Shown here piece by piece: positions 1 through 7,213 of a stretch of 15,529 nt of DNA. The notes under the pieces were generated by a model. The model worked only from the letters and a program-made list of their open reading frames with translations, had not been told where the DNA came from and ran no database searches. Both the position numbers and the translations under genes were made by a program. Every line of letters begins with the position of its first letter. Positions within the stretch are counted from its first letter, which is position 1. This stretch comes from Caldilineaceae bacterium (lineage in GTDB: Bacteria; Chloroflexota; Anaerolineae; Caldilineales; Caldilineaceae): the NCBI GenBank assembly GCA_028819675.1, contig JAPPKT010000413.1, positions 1 through 15,529 on the forward strand, in the 5' to 3' direction.

Positions 1-1030
1 GGGGTCGCGCTTTGCGGGGGAGTATATTTCGCGCTATCTGCTGAGCGACAAGTTCCGGCATATTGCGGCGATGGACGAGCCGCACGTGGTGGTGGCGGAC
101 TTTCATTTTGAGGAGCCGGGTCATGTGCTGCACCTGCTGGAGCTGGTGACACAGGCGGGCGGGGACAAGCTGTTCATCATCTGCAAGAATATGTGGGAGC
201 GGGCGATCGATACGCTGGTGGCGGCGAACCGGCGGGGGCCGGTGACGACGTATGCGGCGCGGATCAAGCCGGTGGAGGATTTGCGGCGGGATATGATGCG
301 CGATTTTGCGCTGTTGACGGGGGCCAGTTTTATCACGGACGTGGCGGGGATGGGGCCGCAGGATTTGGCGGTCGCGGACCTGGGACGGGCGGAGCGGCTG
401 GTGGCGACGGAGGAGTATGTGTCGTTGGTGGGCGGCGGCGGGGACGCGGCGGCGGTGGAGGCGCAGATCGACACGCTGCAGCGCCGGCTGGCGCTGGTGG
501 ATGAGCGCGAGGAGAGGGAGCTGCTGCGCGAGCGGATCGGGCGTCTGCAGGGCGGGATCGGTGAGCTGCGCGTGGGTGCGTATACGGAGAGCGAGCGCAA
601 TGCGCTGGTGGAGAGGGCGGCTCATGCGGTGAAGGTTGTGCAGGTGGGGCTGGAGGGCGGTGTGGTGCCGGGCGGGGGCGCGGCTTTTCTGGACGCGGCG
701 CCGGCGGTGGAGGCGGCGGCGACGGGTCATGCGGAGGAGGCGATGGGGATGCGGGCGCTGGCACGGGCGTTGGAGGAGCCGGTGCGGGTGATTGCGGGGA
801 ATGCGGATGCGTACGGTCCGCTGGTGGTGGCGGAGTGCCGGGAGCGGGGGCCGGGGTACGCGTATGAGGTGGGTGCGGGGTGTGTGCGCAGTATGGCGGA
901 GGCGGGGGTCGTGGATCCGACGCTGGTGGTGAAGGGTGCGTTGGAGCAGGCGGCGAGCGGGGCGGCGATGTTGATTTCGGCGGAGGCGTTGGTGGTGCCG
1001 CGGGAGCCGGAGGAGAGTTATCGGCCGTGA
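1..1030 (+). CDS. Divergent GroEL/Cpn60-type chaperonin, C-terminal part (5' end off window)
   Basis: The frame is open from base 2, so the start and roughly the first 190 residues of a normal Cpn60 lie outside the window; the ATG at 71 is internal. What remains aligns almost without gaps to the apical, intermediate and equatorial domains of GroEL. Visible landmarks are the apical start (GSRFAGEYISRY), the helix ending TLVAANRRG, ALLTGASFIT, DLGRAERLV, the GGVVPGGG glycine turn and VVDPTLVVKGALEQAASGAAM near the end; the Asp of VVDPT matches nucleotide-contacting Asp495. Two departures are plain. In the ungapped stretch RVGAYTESER...GGVVPGGG, the position of ATPase Asp398 is His (codon 623-625). 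The protein ends PREPEESYRP, with no GGM-repeat tail. I infer a paralogue with weak or no ATP turnover, perhaps forming mixed or specialised complexes. No groES is visible. Family call is firm; role is unknown. Confidence 0.9.
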   Translation, partial: GSRFAGEYISRYLLSDKFRHIAAMDEPHVVVADFHFEEPGHVLHLLELVTQAGGDKLFIICKNMWERAIDTLVAANRRGPVTTYAARIKPVEDLRRDMMRDFALLTGASFITDVAGMGPQDLAVADLGRAERLVATEEYVSLVGGGGDAAAVEAQIDTLQRRLALVDEREERELLRERIGRLQGGIGELRVGAYTESERNALVERAAHAVKVVQVGLEGGVVPGGGAAFLDAAPAVEAAATGHAEEAMGMRALARALEEPVRVIAGNADAYGPLVVAECRERGPGYAYEVGAGCVRSMAEAGVVDPTLVVKGALEQAASGAAMLISAEALVVPREPEESYRP

Positions 1031-1072
1031 ACTGCATTTATCCGCGAAGGGACGCGAAGTGGCGCGAAAAAC
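1030..1072. repeat. CGCGAAG-type direct repeat, copy 1
   Basis: This 43-base unit begins at the last base of the chaperonin stop codon. It is identical to the copy at 1108-1150 except for one base (T at 1060 against G at 1138). Its core is about three 10-base subunits beginning CGCGAA, followed by an A-run. Its position, exactly at the end of the gene, suggests an insertion point or a repeat-mediated join. Confidence 0.85.
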
Positions 1073-1107
1073 TTCATTTTACATCAACCGGGCTGATTGG
1101 TTTGTTA

Positions 1108-1150
1108 AACTGCATTTATCCGCGAAGGGACGCGAAGGGGCGCGAAAAAC
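1108..1150. repeat. CGCGAAG-type direct repeat, copy 2
   Basis: This is the second 43-base copy, 78 bases after the first and 31 bases before the GxxExxY start codon. The 35 bases between the two copies are AT-richer and hold no gene. The CGCGAAG sequence is not clearly self-complementary, so it does not look like a terminator or a REP hairpin. Confidence 0.85.
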
Positions 1151-1181
1151 ACCTCTTTTTTGAAAAAGATGTGGGAGGAGA

Positions 1182-1574
1182 ATGGGCGAACTGATTCTGA
1201 AGGATGAGGTTTATGCTGTTGTGGGCGCGGCTATGGAGGTGAAGCGCGTGATGGGTGCGGGTTTTCTTGAGGGTGTGTATCAAGAAGCGATGCTAGTCGA
1301 ATTGACCGCTAGAGGAGTGCCCGTTGAGGCGGAAAAGCCGATCGACATTAAGTACAAGGGAAGAAGTCTGACTCACCGCTACTATGCGGACCTGGTCTGC
1401 TTTGGTCAGGTTATCGTTGAATTGAAGGCGATCAACCGTCTGTCAGGAAAGGAAGAAGCCCAGGTTCTTAACTATCTGAAGGCGACTGGTTTCAAGGTCG
1501 GTGTTCTCATCAATTTCGGTAGTCCTGGCAGGTTGGAATGGAAGCGATTTGCCAACACGCAGGCTGATCGGTAG
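1182..1574 (+). CDS. GxxExxY-family protein, PD-(D/E)XK nuclease-like
   Basis: The product is 130 residues, the usual size for this family. The name-giving motif is at residues 27-33 (GFLEGVY), after an N-terminal helix (DEVYAVVGAAMEVKR). Residues 67-83 read YYADLVCFGQVIVELKA; the spacing D70...E80-x-K82 matches the acidic/lysine core of PD-(D/E)XK nucleases, so a nuclease-like fold is likely, although no activity or substrate is established to my knowledge. GGAGG at 1174-1178 lies only three bases before the ATG, a tight spacing, but the N-terminus fits the family length. Codon use and GC are visibly lower and more even than in the flanking genes (many AAG, GTT, ATT, GAA), suggesting transfer. 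It is bracketed by CGCGAAG repeats on both sides. It converges on the minus-strand block and has no obvious operon partner. Confidence 0.85.
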   Translation: MGELILKDEVYAVVGAAMEVKRVMGAGFLEGVYQEAMLVELTARGVPVEAEKPIDIKYKGRSLTHRYYADLVCFGQVIVELKAINRLSGKEEAQVLNYLKATGFKVGVLINFGSPGRLEWKRFANTQADR

Positions 1575-1585
1575 AGAACATCTGG

Positions 1586-1617
1586 TTATCCGCGAAGTGA
1601 CGCGAAGGGGCGCGAAG
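1586..1617. repeat. CGCGAAG-type direct repeat, copy 3
   Basis: This copy lies 11 bases after the GxxExxY stop codon. It begins TTATCCGCGAAG like the other two and keeps the three CGCGAAG subunits, with one substitution in the first spacer and without the ACTGCATT prefix. Together with copies 1 and 2 it frames the GxxExxY gene as a cassette. Confidence 0.8.
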
Positions 1618-1708
1618 TAGGGTATGACTTCTGTCCCTATACGTTCCGTTGAGTTTTATTTTGAACAGGGTTCTCCTGAAGCAACGAATCCCAATAACAG
1701 GCTATCTT

Positions 1709-1795
1709 TTGGAGGCGCCCAGCGGCGCGGCGATGTTTATTGCGGTCGATGCGCTGATACTACCAAATAGGCTGGAGCAGATGTTGAGGCCGTGA
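1709..1795 (+). pseudogene. Remnant of a second chaperonin C-terminus
   Basis: Reading from 1709 in frame to the TGA at 1793-1795 gives 28 codons that match the end of the chaperonin at the left edge. SGAAM, the following Ile, the Ala-Leu pair, the Pro and the terminal Arg-Pro-stop are all kept, at the same total spacing. By my hand count 33 of 45 bases agree over the core (1721-1765 against the corresponding bases ending at 1001). No start codon or chaperonin-like sequence precedes it; upstream in this frame reads RIPITGYL, which matches nothing in GroEL. It lies 91 bases after the third repeat. It is either the tail of a deleted tandem paralogue or a 3' end displaced by whatever brought the cassette. 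The rest of the 1575-1816 gap shows no gene or clear terminator. Confidence 0.7.
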
Positions 1796-1816
1796 GCAGG
1801 GTGCCTCGTTCTGGTT

Positions 1817-2431
1817 CTAGGTGTTTTCGTCCACTGTGATGCGAATGATGCGGAAGGTGTAGTGGGCGTCGTCGGCGCCCTGGTCGTGGGGGGTTCCCGG
1901 GACCTGGCTGCCGCCGGTGATGGTGACTTTGCCGCAGCGGGGGATGTGGAAGTGGGCGCTGCTCATGCCTGACATCCAGAAGTCGGCGGGGTCGAGGCCG
2001 ACTTCGCGCATGGCGCCTTTGACGTCCCAGCGCATGTGTGTGCCCCAGAGGTTTTCGGCGCGCATGCGGACGGGGATGTCGGACGAGGCTTGCTCGGCGT
2101 TTTCGATGCGTTCGCCCTCTATCATGATCCAGCCCGGCGGGGAGCAGGCGCTGCCGATGACGGTAACGGCCACGATTGGCTGCTCTTCGACGACGGTGAT
2201 GTAGCCAGCGGGCGGCAGGTCGAGTTCGCGGCCGTGTCTTTCGCCCCACCAGGTGGAACGGATGGTGAAGTTGGGGTATTCGAAGGGCCAGAGGTACTCG
2301 TAGGTGGTCTGCCGCATGGTGCGGCGTTGCATGTCGCCGCCCTGGCGCACTTCGGGGTCGCTGTGCCAAATGCCCCACTTCTCGTGCCAAGGGCCGTGCA
2401 GGTGTTCGTGGTAGAGTTTTTCGTCGCCCAT
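1817..2431 (-). CDS. Unrecognised Trp-rich protein, last gene of the minus-strand block
   Basis: I do not recognise this 204-residue protein. The start is well supported: AAAGGAG (2440-2446) lies eight bases upstream of the ATG. It has no signal peptide, membrane segment or lipobox, so it should be cytoplasmic. The N-terminal third is rich in Trp, His, Tyr and Arg (LHGPWHEKWGIWHSD, then TYEYLWPFEYPNF and a WWGERHGRELDLP segment). The middle (residues 78-110) alternates hydrophobic and polar residues, as in beta strands, and the C-terminal part has SSAHFHIPRCGKVTITGG followed by another probable strand (YTFRIIRITV). The HFH and nearby Cys could bind a metal, but this is speculative. It lies 98 bases after the GHL10-like gene in the same direction. 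A beta-rich accessory or sugar-processing protein would fit the context; no function is claimed. Confidence 0.8.
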   Translation of the reverse strand: MGDEKLYHEHLHGPWHEKWGIWHSDPEVRQGGDMQRRTMRQTTYEYLWPFEYPNFTIRSTWWGERHGRELDLPPAGYITVVEEQPIVAVTVIGSACSPPGWIMIEGERIENAEQASSDIPVRMRAENLWGTHMRWDVKGAMREVGLDPADFWMSGMSSAHFHIPRCGKVTITGGSQVPGTPHDQGADDAHYTFRIIRITVDENT

Positions 2432-2529
2432 TTTGTAATCTCCTTTCAGTCGATGGTTGTCTGGTAGCGATCCGTCAGGCTGACTGCGTGTTGATCCCTT
2501 CCCGTGTGTGGAACTGAATAGCAGGTGCG

Positions 2530-3798
2530 TCAGCGTAGGCGCCAGGGTTCGGGCGGGGGCACTTTGTCCTGCGGCCGGTTGTTTGCGTCGGCGATGGCGT
2601 TGCGCAGGGCGTTCCAGGTGACTTCACTTTTGCTCCAGCGTGCGTCTTCGAAGCTGATGGCCTGGAAGAAGACGACTTCCTCGACGCCCTCGTCCTCGGC
2701 AATGGTGGCGGCGGCGTGGACCATTTCCTGGACGCGCGCGGAGGATGCGCCCCATGCGAGCTGCCAGAGCCGGAGTTGGCATGGGCCCTGCAGATGGCTC
2801 TTAGCCCCGCGGATGATTGAACGGTAGACATCGGGATCATAGGGGGTTGTCTGCTGGGCCAGGGGTGTGGTTACAAGGAAATCGATCAACCCCTCGGCGG
2901 TCCAGGTATCGTGATCTTCGAGGTTTCCTTCGAGGGGCCCGGCGGCGGGTGCGGTTGCCGCGGAGGCGCTGCTGTGATCGGTTGAAGAACGGACGACTTT
3001 GGCGGGCATTGGTTTGCCCTTGGGGATGCCCATCACGCCAAAGTCCTGCTGCGGCTGGAGCCACTGCTGCAGGGCGCGCGCTTGGCGCAGGAACTCGGTG
3101 ACATAGTTTGCACGGAACCGCAGCCAGTCGGGGTCGCTATTGGGGATGGTGAAGGGGTCGCGGCCGGTCTCGCTCTGGAAGGATTCGATGATGGGCGGGT
3201 CGTAGTGGGCGAAGTATGTGCCGTCGGCGTCGACGCGAGGGTTGCGATGGTCGCCGCCTTTCTGGAAGTCGATGGCGATGCCGTCGAAGCGGTATTCCAG
3301 CATTTCGCGCAGGATCGCGAGCCGGAATTCGATGGCCTCGGGATAGGCGAAGGAGAGGTTGCCGTTCACGACCTGGCGGTCGCGGTTGCGGGTCAGCAGT
3401 TCGGGGTGTTCGCGAGAGAAGCGGGATTCCCAGCCGTGGCCGTGCGCCTCGGCCTGTTCGAGCCAGGCATAGGCTTCCATGCCCAGTTCGTGGGCGCGGT
3501 CGATGAAGAGCCGCGGGGCATCGTAGGTGTTGAAGTCGTAGGCTTGCGGCCACCACTGCCATTCATGGCCCTTCGTTCCCCATGATCCTTCGGCGACACA
3601 GTTTTCCGGCGTCCAGAAGTGGATGCCCGGCATGTCGGCGCGGCTGGGGTAGTAGCACTGGCACTGGCGGACGCGCAGGTAGACTTTGCGGACGCCTGCC
3701 CAATGGAGACGGTCGAGTACGATCGAGGCGGCCGGTTTGCCCCACGCCCCGTAGAACCAGGCCCAGTCGAACGGACTAATAACAGCTGCGAATTTCAT
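2530..3798 (-). CDS. GHL10-like TIM-barrel protein (glycoside hydrolase-like family 10)
   Basis: The product is 422 residues with no signal peptide, so probably cytoplasmic. GAGGAGG (3807-3813) eight bases before the ATG fixes the start. The order of motifs fits the glycosidase-like GHL10 barrel: an N-terminal strand (KFAAVISPFDW), VLDRLHWAGVRKVYLRVRQ at 28-43, AHELGMEAYAWLE at 102-114 with SREHPELLTRN, then FDGIAIDFQK at 171-180, where an Asp-rich strand end is typical of the active-site rim. DWLRFRANYVTEFLRQAR and DTWTAEGLIDFLVTTP are also characteristic. Residues 271-291 are a Ser/Ala/Pro-rich stretch that looks like an extra flexible loop before the WTAEGLIDF segment. It lies 70 bases after the Opp-type ATPase gene, same strand, so it may act on material that transporter imports. 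The catalytic residues and substrate cannot be named from the sequence. Confidence 0.75.
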   Translation of the reverse strand: MKFAAVISPFDWAWFYGAWGKPAASIVLDRLHWAGVRKVYLRVRQCQCYYPSRADMPGIHFWTPENCVAEGSWGTKGHEWQWWPQAYDFNTYDAPRLFIDRAHELGMEAYAWLEQAEAHGHGWESRFSREHPELLTRNRDRQVVNGNLSFAYPEAIEFRLAILREMLEYRFDGIAIDFQKGGDHRNPRVDADGTYFAHYDPPIIESFQSETGRDPFTIPNSDPDWLRFRANYVTEFLRQARALQQWLQPQQDFGVMGIPKGKPMPAKVVRSSTDHSSASAATAPAAGPLEGNLEDHDTWTAEGLIDFLVTTPLAQQTTPYDPDVYRSIIRGAKSHLQGPCQLRLWQLAWGASSARVQEMVHAAATIAEDEGVEEVVFFQAISFEDARWSKSEVTWNALRNAIADANNRPQDKVPPPEPWRLR

Positions 3799-3868
3799 GG
3801 GATGGACCTCCTCGCGTGTGTTTGGCCGGGTGCTATGCGGCGGCCGTGACTGCGGTCTGCGCTGTGCG

Positions 3869-4918
3869 TCATGCGGTTGTCGTTTGGGCGCCTGGCTTTC
3901 CTATGCCGACGAGGTCGAGTTCATCAGCGAAGTGACAGGCGGCGGTGTGGCCCTGACGCGTGGGCCTCAACTCCGGGATTTCCTCGTCACAGATCTGCTG
4001 CCTATAGGGGCAGCGGGGCGCGAAGCGGCAGCCGGGCGGCGGACTAGCGGGATTGGGCACGTCGCCGGTGAGGACTATGCGCTTTCTGCGGCGTTCGTGC
4101 CTGGCGACAGGCATGGGAATCGCGGAGAGCAGGGCTTCGGTATAGGGGTGTTGGGGGGTCTGGCAGATGGTGATCGTGGGTCCGCGTTCGACAATCTGGC
4201 CCAGATACATAACGGCGATGCGGTCGCTGACATGGCGAACGACGGCCAGGTCATGGGAGATGAAGAGATAGGTCAGCCCGAACTGTTGCTGGAGCTGCAT
4301 GAGCAGGTTCAATATCTGGGCGCGCACCGAGGCGTCGAGGGCGGAGACGGGTTCATCGCAGACGATGAATTGCGGCTGCAGGGCGAGGGCGCGTGCGATG
4401 GCGATGCGCTGGCGCTGGCCGCCGCTGAAGGCATGGGGAAAGCGCTGCATGTGGTGGGGCTGCAGGCCGACGGTGGTGAGCAGTTCGGCGACACGTTCTT
4501 CCAGTTCTTTGCCGCGGGCGGCTCGATGCAGGACAAGCGGCTCGGCGATGATCGACTTTACGCTCATGCGTGAATTCAATGAAGAGAGCGGGTCCTGGAA
4601 GATCATGTTCATGTGGCGGCGGACGCGGCGGCGCAAGTGGTTCTGGGACAGGTTGGTGATGTCGAGCATCTCGTTGTCGACGCGAAATCCGACGCTGCCG
4701 CCGGTTGGATGTTCGAGGCGGGTGATGGTGCGTCCGAGGGTGGACTTGCCGCAGCCTGATTCGCCAACCAGTCCGAGCGTTTCGCCTCCCTTGATGCTGA
4801 GGTCGATTCCATCCACGGCGCGCACGGTGGCGACTTGGCGGCGGAGCAGCCCGCGGCGGACTGCGAAGTGGGTGCGCAGGCTTTCCGTTGCGAGCAGGAT
4901 TTCGTCAGGGCCTGGCAT
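3869..4918 (-). CDS. dppF: Opp/Dpp-type importer ATP-binding subunit (DppF/OppF-like)
   Basis: A 349-residue ABC ATPase. Walker A is GESGCGKS at 52-59, the Q-loop is MIFQDP around 105-110, the signature is FSGGQRQRIAIARAL from 164, Walker B is FIVCDEP at 184-190 with the catalytic Glu, and the switch His is in ISHDLAVV near 222. The C-terminal oligopeptide-transporter extension follows, with four cysteines (297, 303, 310, 328) in the usual GCRFAPRCP...C...C pattern; this extension separates Opp/Dpp ATPases from other ABC families. The gene overlaps the end of the preceding ATPase gene by 14 bases, so the two are translationally coupled and probably form the asymmetric ATPase pair under DppB and DppC. 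GAGGA lies a few bases before the ATG. The symbol is at family level; the substrate may not be a peptide. Confidence 0.95.
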   Translation of the reverse strand: MPGPDEILLATESLRTHFAVRRGLLRRQVATVRAVDGIDLSIKGGETLGLVGESGCGKSTLGRTITRLEHPTGGSVGFRVDNEMLDITNLSQNHLRRRVRRHMNMIFQDPLSSLNSRMSVKSIIAEPLVLHRAARGKELEERVAELLTTVGLQPHHMQRFPHAFSGGQRQRIAIARALALQPQFIVCDEPVSALDASVRAQILNLLMQLQQQFGLTYLFISHDLAVVRHVSDRIAVMYLGQIVERGPTITICQTPQHPYTEALLSAIPMPVARHERRRKRIVLTGDVPNPASPPPGCRFAPRCPYRQQICDEEIPELRPTRQGHTAACHFADELDLVGIGKPGAQTTTA

Positions 4919-5966
4919 GCGCGAATTCCTCGGTATAGAGCCAGCATTTGACGAAGTGGCCGGGCTCGGTCTCGATCAGGGACGGTTTGCGCAGCCCCGG
5001 CACTTTGTCGGCGAAGGGGCAGCGTTCGACGAAGACGCAGCCGGCGGGCAGATCCAGCAGTTCCGGCACGGCGCCGGCGAGGGAGTGCAGGGGCGTCTTG
5101 GGCTGGTCGGTCCAGTTGGGAATCGACTTGAGGAGGCCCTGGGTGTAGGGGTGCTGGGGATTGGTGAAGAGCTGGTCGACGCTGGCCGCTTCGACGATTT
5201 CGCCGAGGTACATGACGATGACGCGGTCGGCGATTTCGGCGACGACGCCCATGTCGTGGGTGATGAGCATGACAGCCAGCCCCATCTCGGCCTGCAACGT
5301 TTGCAGCAGCTCCAGGATCTGGGCCTGAATTGTTACGTCGAGCGCGGTGGTCGGCTCATCGGCGACCAGCAATTGCGGCTCACAGGCGAGCGCGATCGCG
5401 ATCATGACCCGCTGGCGCATGCCTCCGCTCAGTTGATGGGGGAATTCGTGGACGACGCGGGCCGGTTCCGGGAGACCGACGCGTTCCAGGAGGGAAACGG
5501 CTTTGTCCAGCGCTTCGCGGCGGTTCATGTCGAAGTGTTGCAGCAGGATTTCAACGATCTGGTCGCCGATCGAGAACATTGGATGCAAGGAGCGCATGGG
5601 CTCCTGGAAGATCATGGAGATCTGGCGGCCGCGGATGGCGCGGATTTCACGGCTGTCCGGGGCGAGTGCTGTCACGTCGACCGTGGTGTCGTCCGTATGC
5701 AGGCTGACTGTTCCACCGTCGATCCGGCCCGGCGGCATGGGGACCAGCTTGAGGAGGGACAGCGCTGTCACGCTCTTGCCGCAGCCTGACTCGCCGACGA
5801 TTCCGAGGATTTCGCCCTGGTGAATCTGAAAGCTCACTCCGTTGACGGCGCGGGTGCGTCCGCGGTAGCCGCCGAAGGAGACGTAGAGGTCCTCAACTTC
5901 GAGGACCAAGCGGGGGTGTTCCCCGAGGCCGTTATTGTTCGAGCTGTAGGTCCGGCTTTCGTTCAT
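4905..5966 (-). CDS. dppD: Opp/Dpp-type importer ATP-binding subunit (DppD/OppD-like)
   Basis: This is the first of the two ATPase subunits. Numbered from the ATG at 5966, Walker A is GESGCGKS at 58-65, the Q-loop is MIFQEP near 118-123, the signature is [15 protein letters not shown] from 179, Walker B is LLVADEP at 199-205, and the switch region is [14 protein letters not shown] near 235. LSGGM rather than LSGGQ is usual for DppD/OppD. The start is uncertain: two TTG codons in frame (5967-5972) precede the ATG, and no strong Shine-Dalgarno is seen for any of them. The C-terminal oligopeptide extension has GCVFVERCP and a final Cys but reads KVPGLRKP where the third cysteine normally sits. 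It follows the DppC gene by about 50 bases and overlaps the DppF gene. Confidence 0.94.
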   Translation of the reverse strand: MNESRTYSSNNNGLGEHPRLVLEVEDLYVSFGGYRGRTRAVNGVSFQIHQGEILGIVGESGCGKSVTALSLLKLVPMPPGRIDGGTVSLHTDDTTVDVTALAPDSREIRAIRGRQISMIFQEPMRSLHPMFSIGDQIVEILLQHFDMNRREALDKAVSLLERVGLPEPARVVHEFPHQLSGGMRQRVMIAIALACEPQLLVADEPTTALDVTIQAQILELLQTLQAEMGLAVMLITHDMGVVAEIADRVIVMYLGEIVEAASVDQLFTNPQHPYTQGLLKSIPNWTDQPKTPLHSLAGAVPELLDLPAGCVFVERCPFADKVPGLRKPSLIETEPGHFVKCWLYTEEFAHARP

Positions 5967-6019
5967 CAACAAAGCTCATTGGCAGGCCGGCAGTGCAGTA
6001 CGGGGGAAGCGAGCCGTGG

Positions 6020-7177
6020 TCACTGGCCTGAGAAAGGGTCGGCGGCATCGCGCAGGCCATCGCCCAGGAAGTTGAAGGAGAGAACGGCGATTGTAAGGAA
6101 GAAGACGGGGGCAATCAACCAGGGTTTGTGCGCCAGGACGGTGATGTCCTGCGCCTGTTTGAGCAGGACGCCCCAGCTGACCATCGGCGGCTGGATGCCG
6201 AGACCGAGGAAGCTGAGCGCGGTCTCGCCCAGGATCATGCCCGGTATGGCCAGCGTGGCGGCGACGATCATGTAGCTGAGCGTGCCCGGGAAGAGGTGGC
6301 GGGTAACGATCCACCAGGTGGTGGCGCCGTTTATGCGGCCGGCTTTGACATAGTCCTCGTTCTGGAGCGACAGGGTCATGCCGCGCACGACGCGGGCCAG
6401 CCCACCCCAACCGATACTTGACAGGATTACGGTGATGCCGAAGAAGACCTGGATCGAGTTCCACTCGGCCGGAATCGCGGCGGAGAGGGCGATCCACAGT
6501 GGTATGCTGGGGAAGCTGATCATCACTTCGATGCCGCGCTGGATGAGGTCGTCGACGATGCCGCCCAGGTAGCCGGAAACGAGCCCGACAATGCCGCCCA
6601 AGACAAGGCTGAGTGCGACGCCGACAAGGCCGACTGTCAGGGAGATGCGACCACCGTACAGGAGTTGGGAAAAGAGGTCGCGGCCCTGCGTATCGGTGCC
6701 CAGCAGGAAGAGCTTGCCCGGGCTTTCGACGCCGAGCAGGTGACGATCCCAGGTAAGTCCCAGGAAGCTCCGACTCTCCTCTGCCTGCACGAAGAGGCCA
6801 AGGGGGTAGATCTCGTCCTCATTGGGCACGTAGAGCCGGCGCAACGTCTCCGGATCACGTTCCTGTTTGAGGCCGTAGACGAAGGGGCGCAGGGTGAAGC
6901 GGCCATCCGGCGTGATGAAGCGGATGAACTGCGGCGGCACGTCGAGGTAGCCGGTATGGCGTTCGTTTAGCGGGTAGGGCGCGGTCAGTTCGGCGGGCAG
7001 CACCATCAGGTAGAGCAGGAGCAGGGCAGCCCCGCCTACGACTCCAATCCGGTTGCGCCTATAGCGCCACCAGATCAAGCCCCAATAGGAATAGGCAGCT
7101 GCTTCGTTCCTGCCAGAAGGCTGCTGCGCGACTTCCGCGGCCTCGGCAGGCGGGTTCGCCGGCTCAGGACGCGCCAT
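6020..7177 (-). CDS. dppC: Opp/Dpp-type importer permease (DppC-like) with enlarged outer loop
   Basis: A 385-residue integral membrane permease, longer than the roughly 300 residues usual for DppC. After a Pro/Ala/Glu-rich cytoplasmic N-terminus there is one membrane segment at about 45-66. It is followed by an unusually long extracytoplasmic stretch at about 67-158, containing DVPPQFIRFITPDGRF and RLYVPNEDEIYPLGLF. The family motif LLGTDTQGRDLFSQLLYG comes next (159-175), then five hydrophobic segments. The EAA coupling loop is YVKAGRINGATTWWIVTRHLFP from 276, which contacts the ATPases. The longer loop probably packs against the binding protein. GGACGG about five bases before the ATG is a weak ribosome site; the start lies 36 bases after the DppB stop, which suggests coupled translation. 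Confidence 0.94.
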   Translation of the reverse strand: MARPEPANPPAEAAEVAQQPSGRNEAAAYSYWGLIWWRYRRNRIGVVGGAALLLLYLMVLPAELTAPYPLNERHTGYLDVPPQFIRFITPDGRFTLRPFVYGLKQERDPETLRRLYVPNEDEIYPLGLFVQAEESRSFLGLTWDRHLLGVESPGKLFLLGTDTQGRDLFSQLLYGGRISLTVGLVGVALSLVLGGIVGLVSGYLGGIVDDLIQRGIEVMISFPSIPLWIALSAAIPAEWNSIQVFFGITVILSSIGWGGLARVVRGMTLSLQNEDYVKAGRINGATTWWIVTRHLFPGTLSYMIVAATLAIPGMILGETALSFLGLGIQPPMVSWGVLLKQAQDITVLAHKPWLIAPVFFLTIAVLSFNFLGDGLRDAADPFSGQ

Positions 7178-7213
7178 CGCGCACCGTCCATATTGCAGCG
7201 GCCATTGAGGTAC

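Noticed and set aside
1030..1150. Two spaced identical units as a possible CRISPR array
   Set aside because: There are only two units on this side, with internal 10-base periodicity, a single 35-base spacer and no cas genes; the third copy lies beyond a gene.
880..1194. Plus-strand frame running through the first two repeats
   Set aside because: It overlaps the chaperonin in another frame, and its product is a translation of Gly-rich antiframe sequence plus the repeats; it has no supporting ribosome site or domain.
4299..5789. Long open frame (496 codons) on the plus strand opposite both ATPase genes
   Set aside because: It lies across two ABC ATPase genes whose motifs are complete on the minus strand; the product resembles no family.
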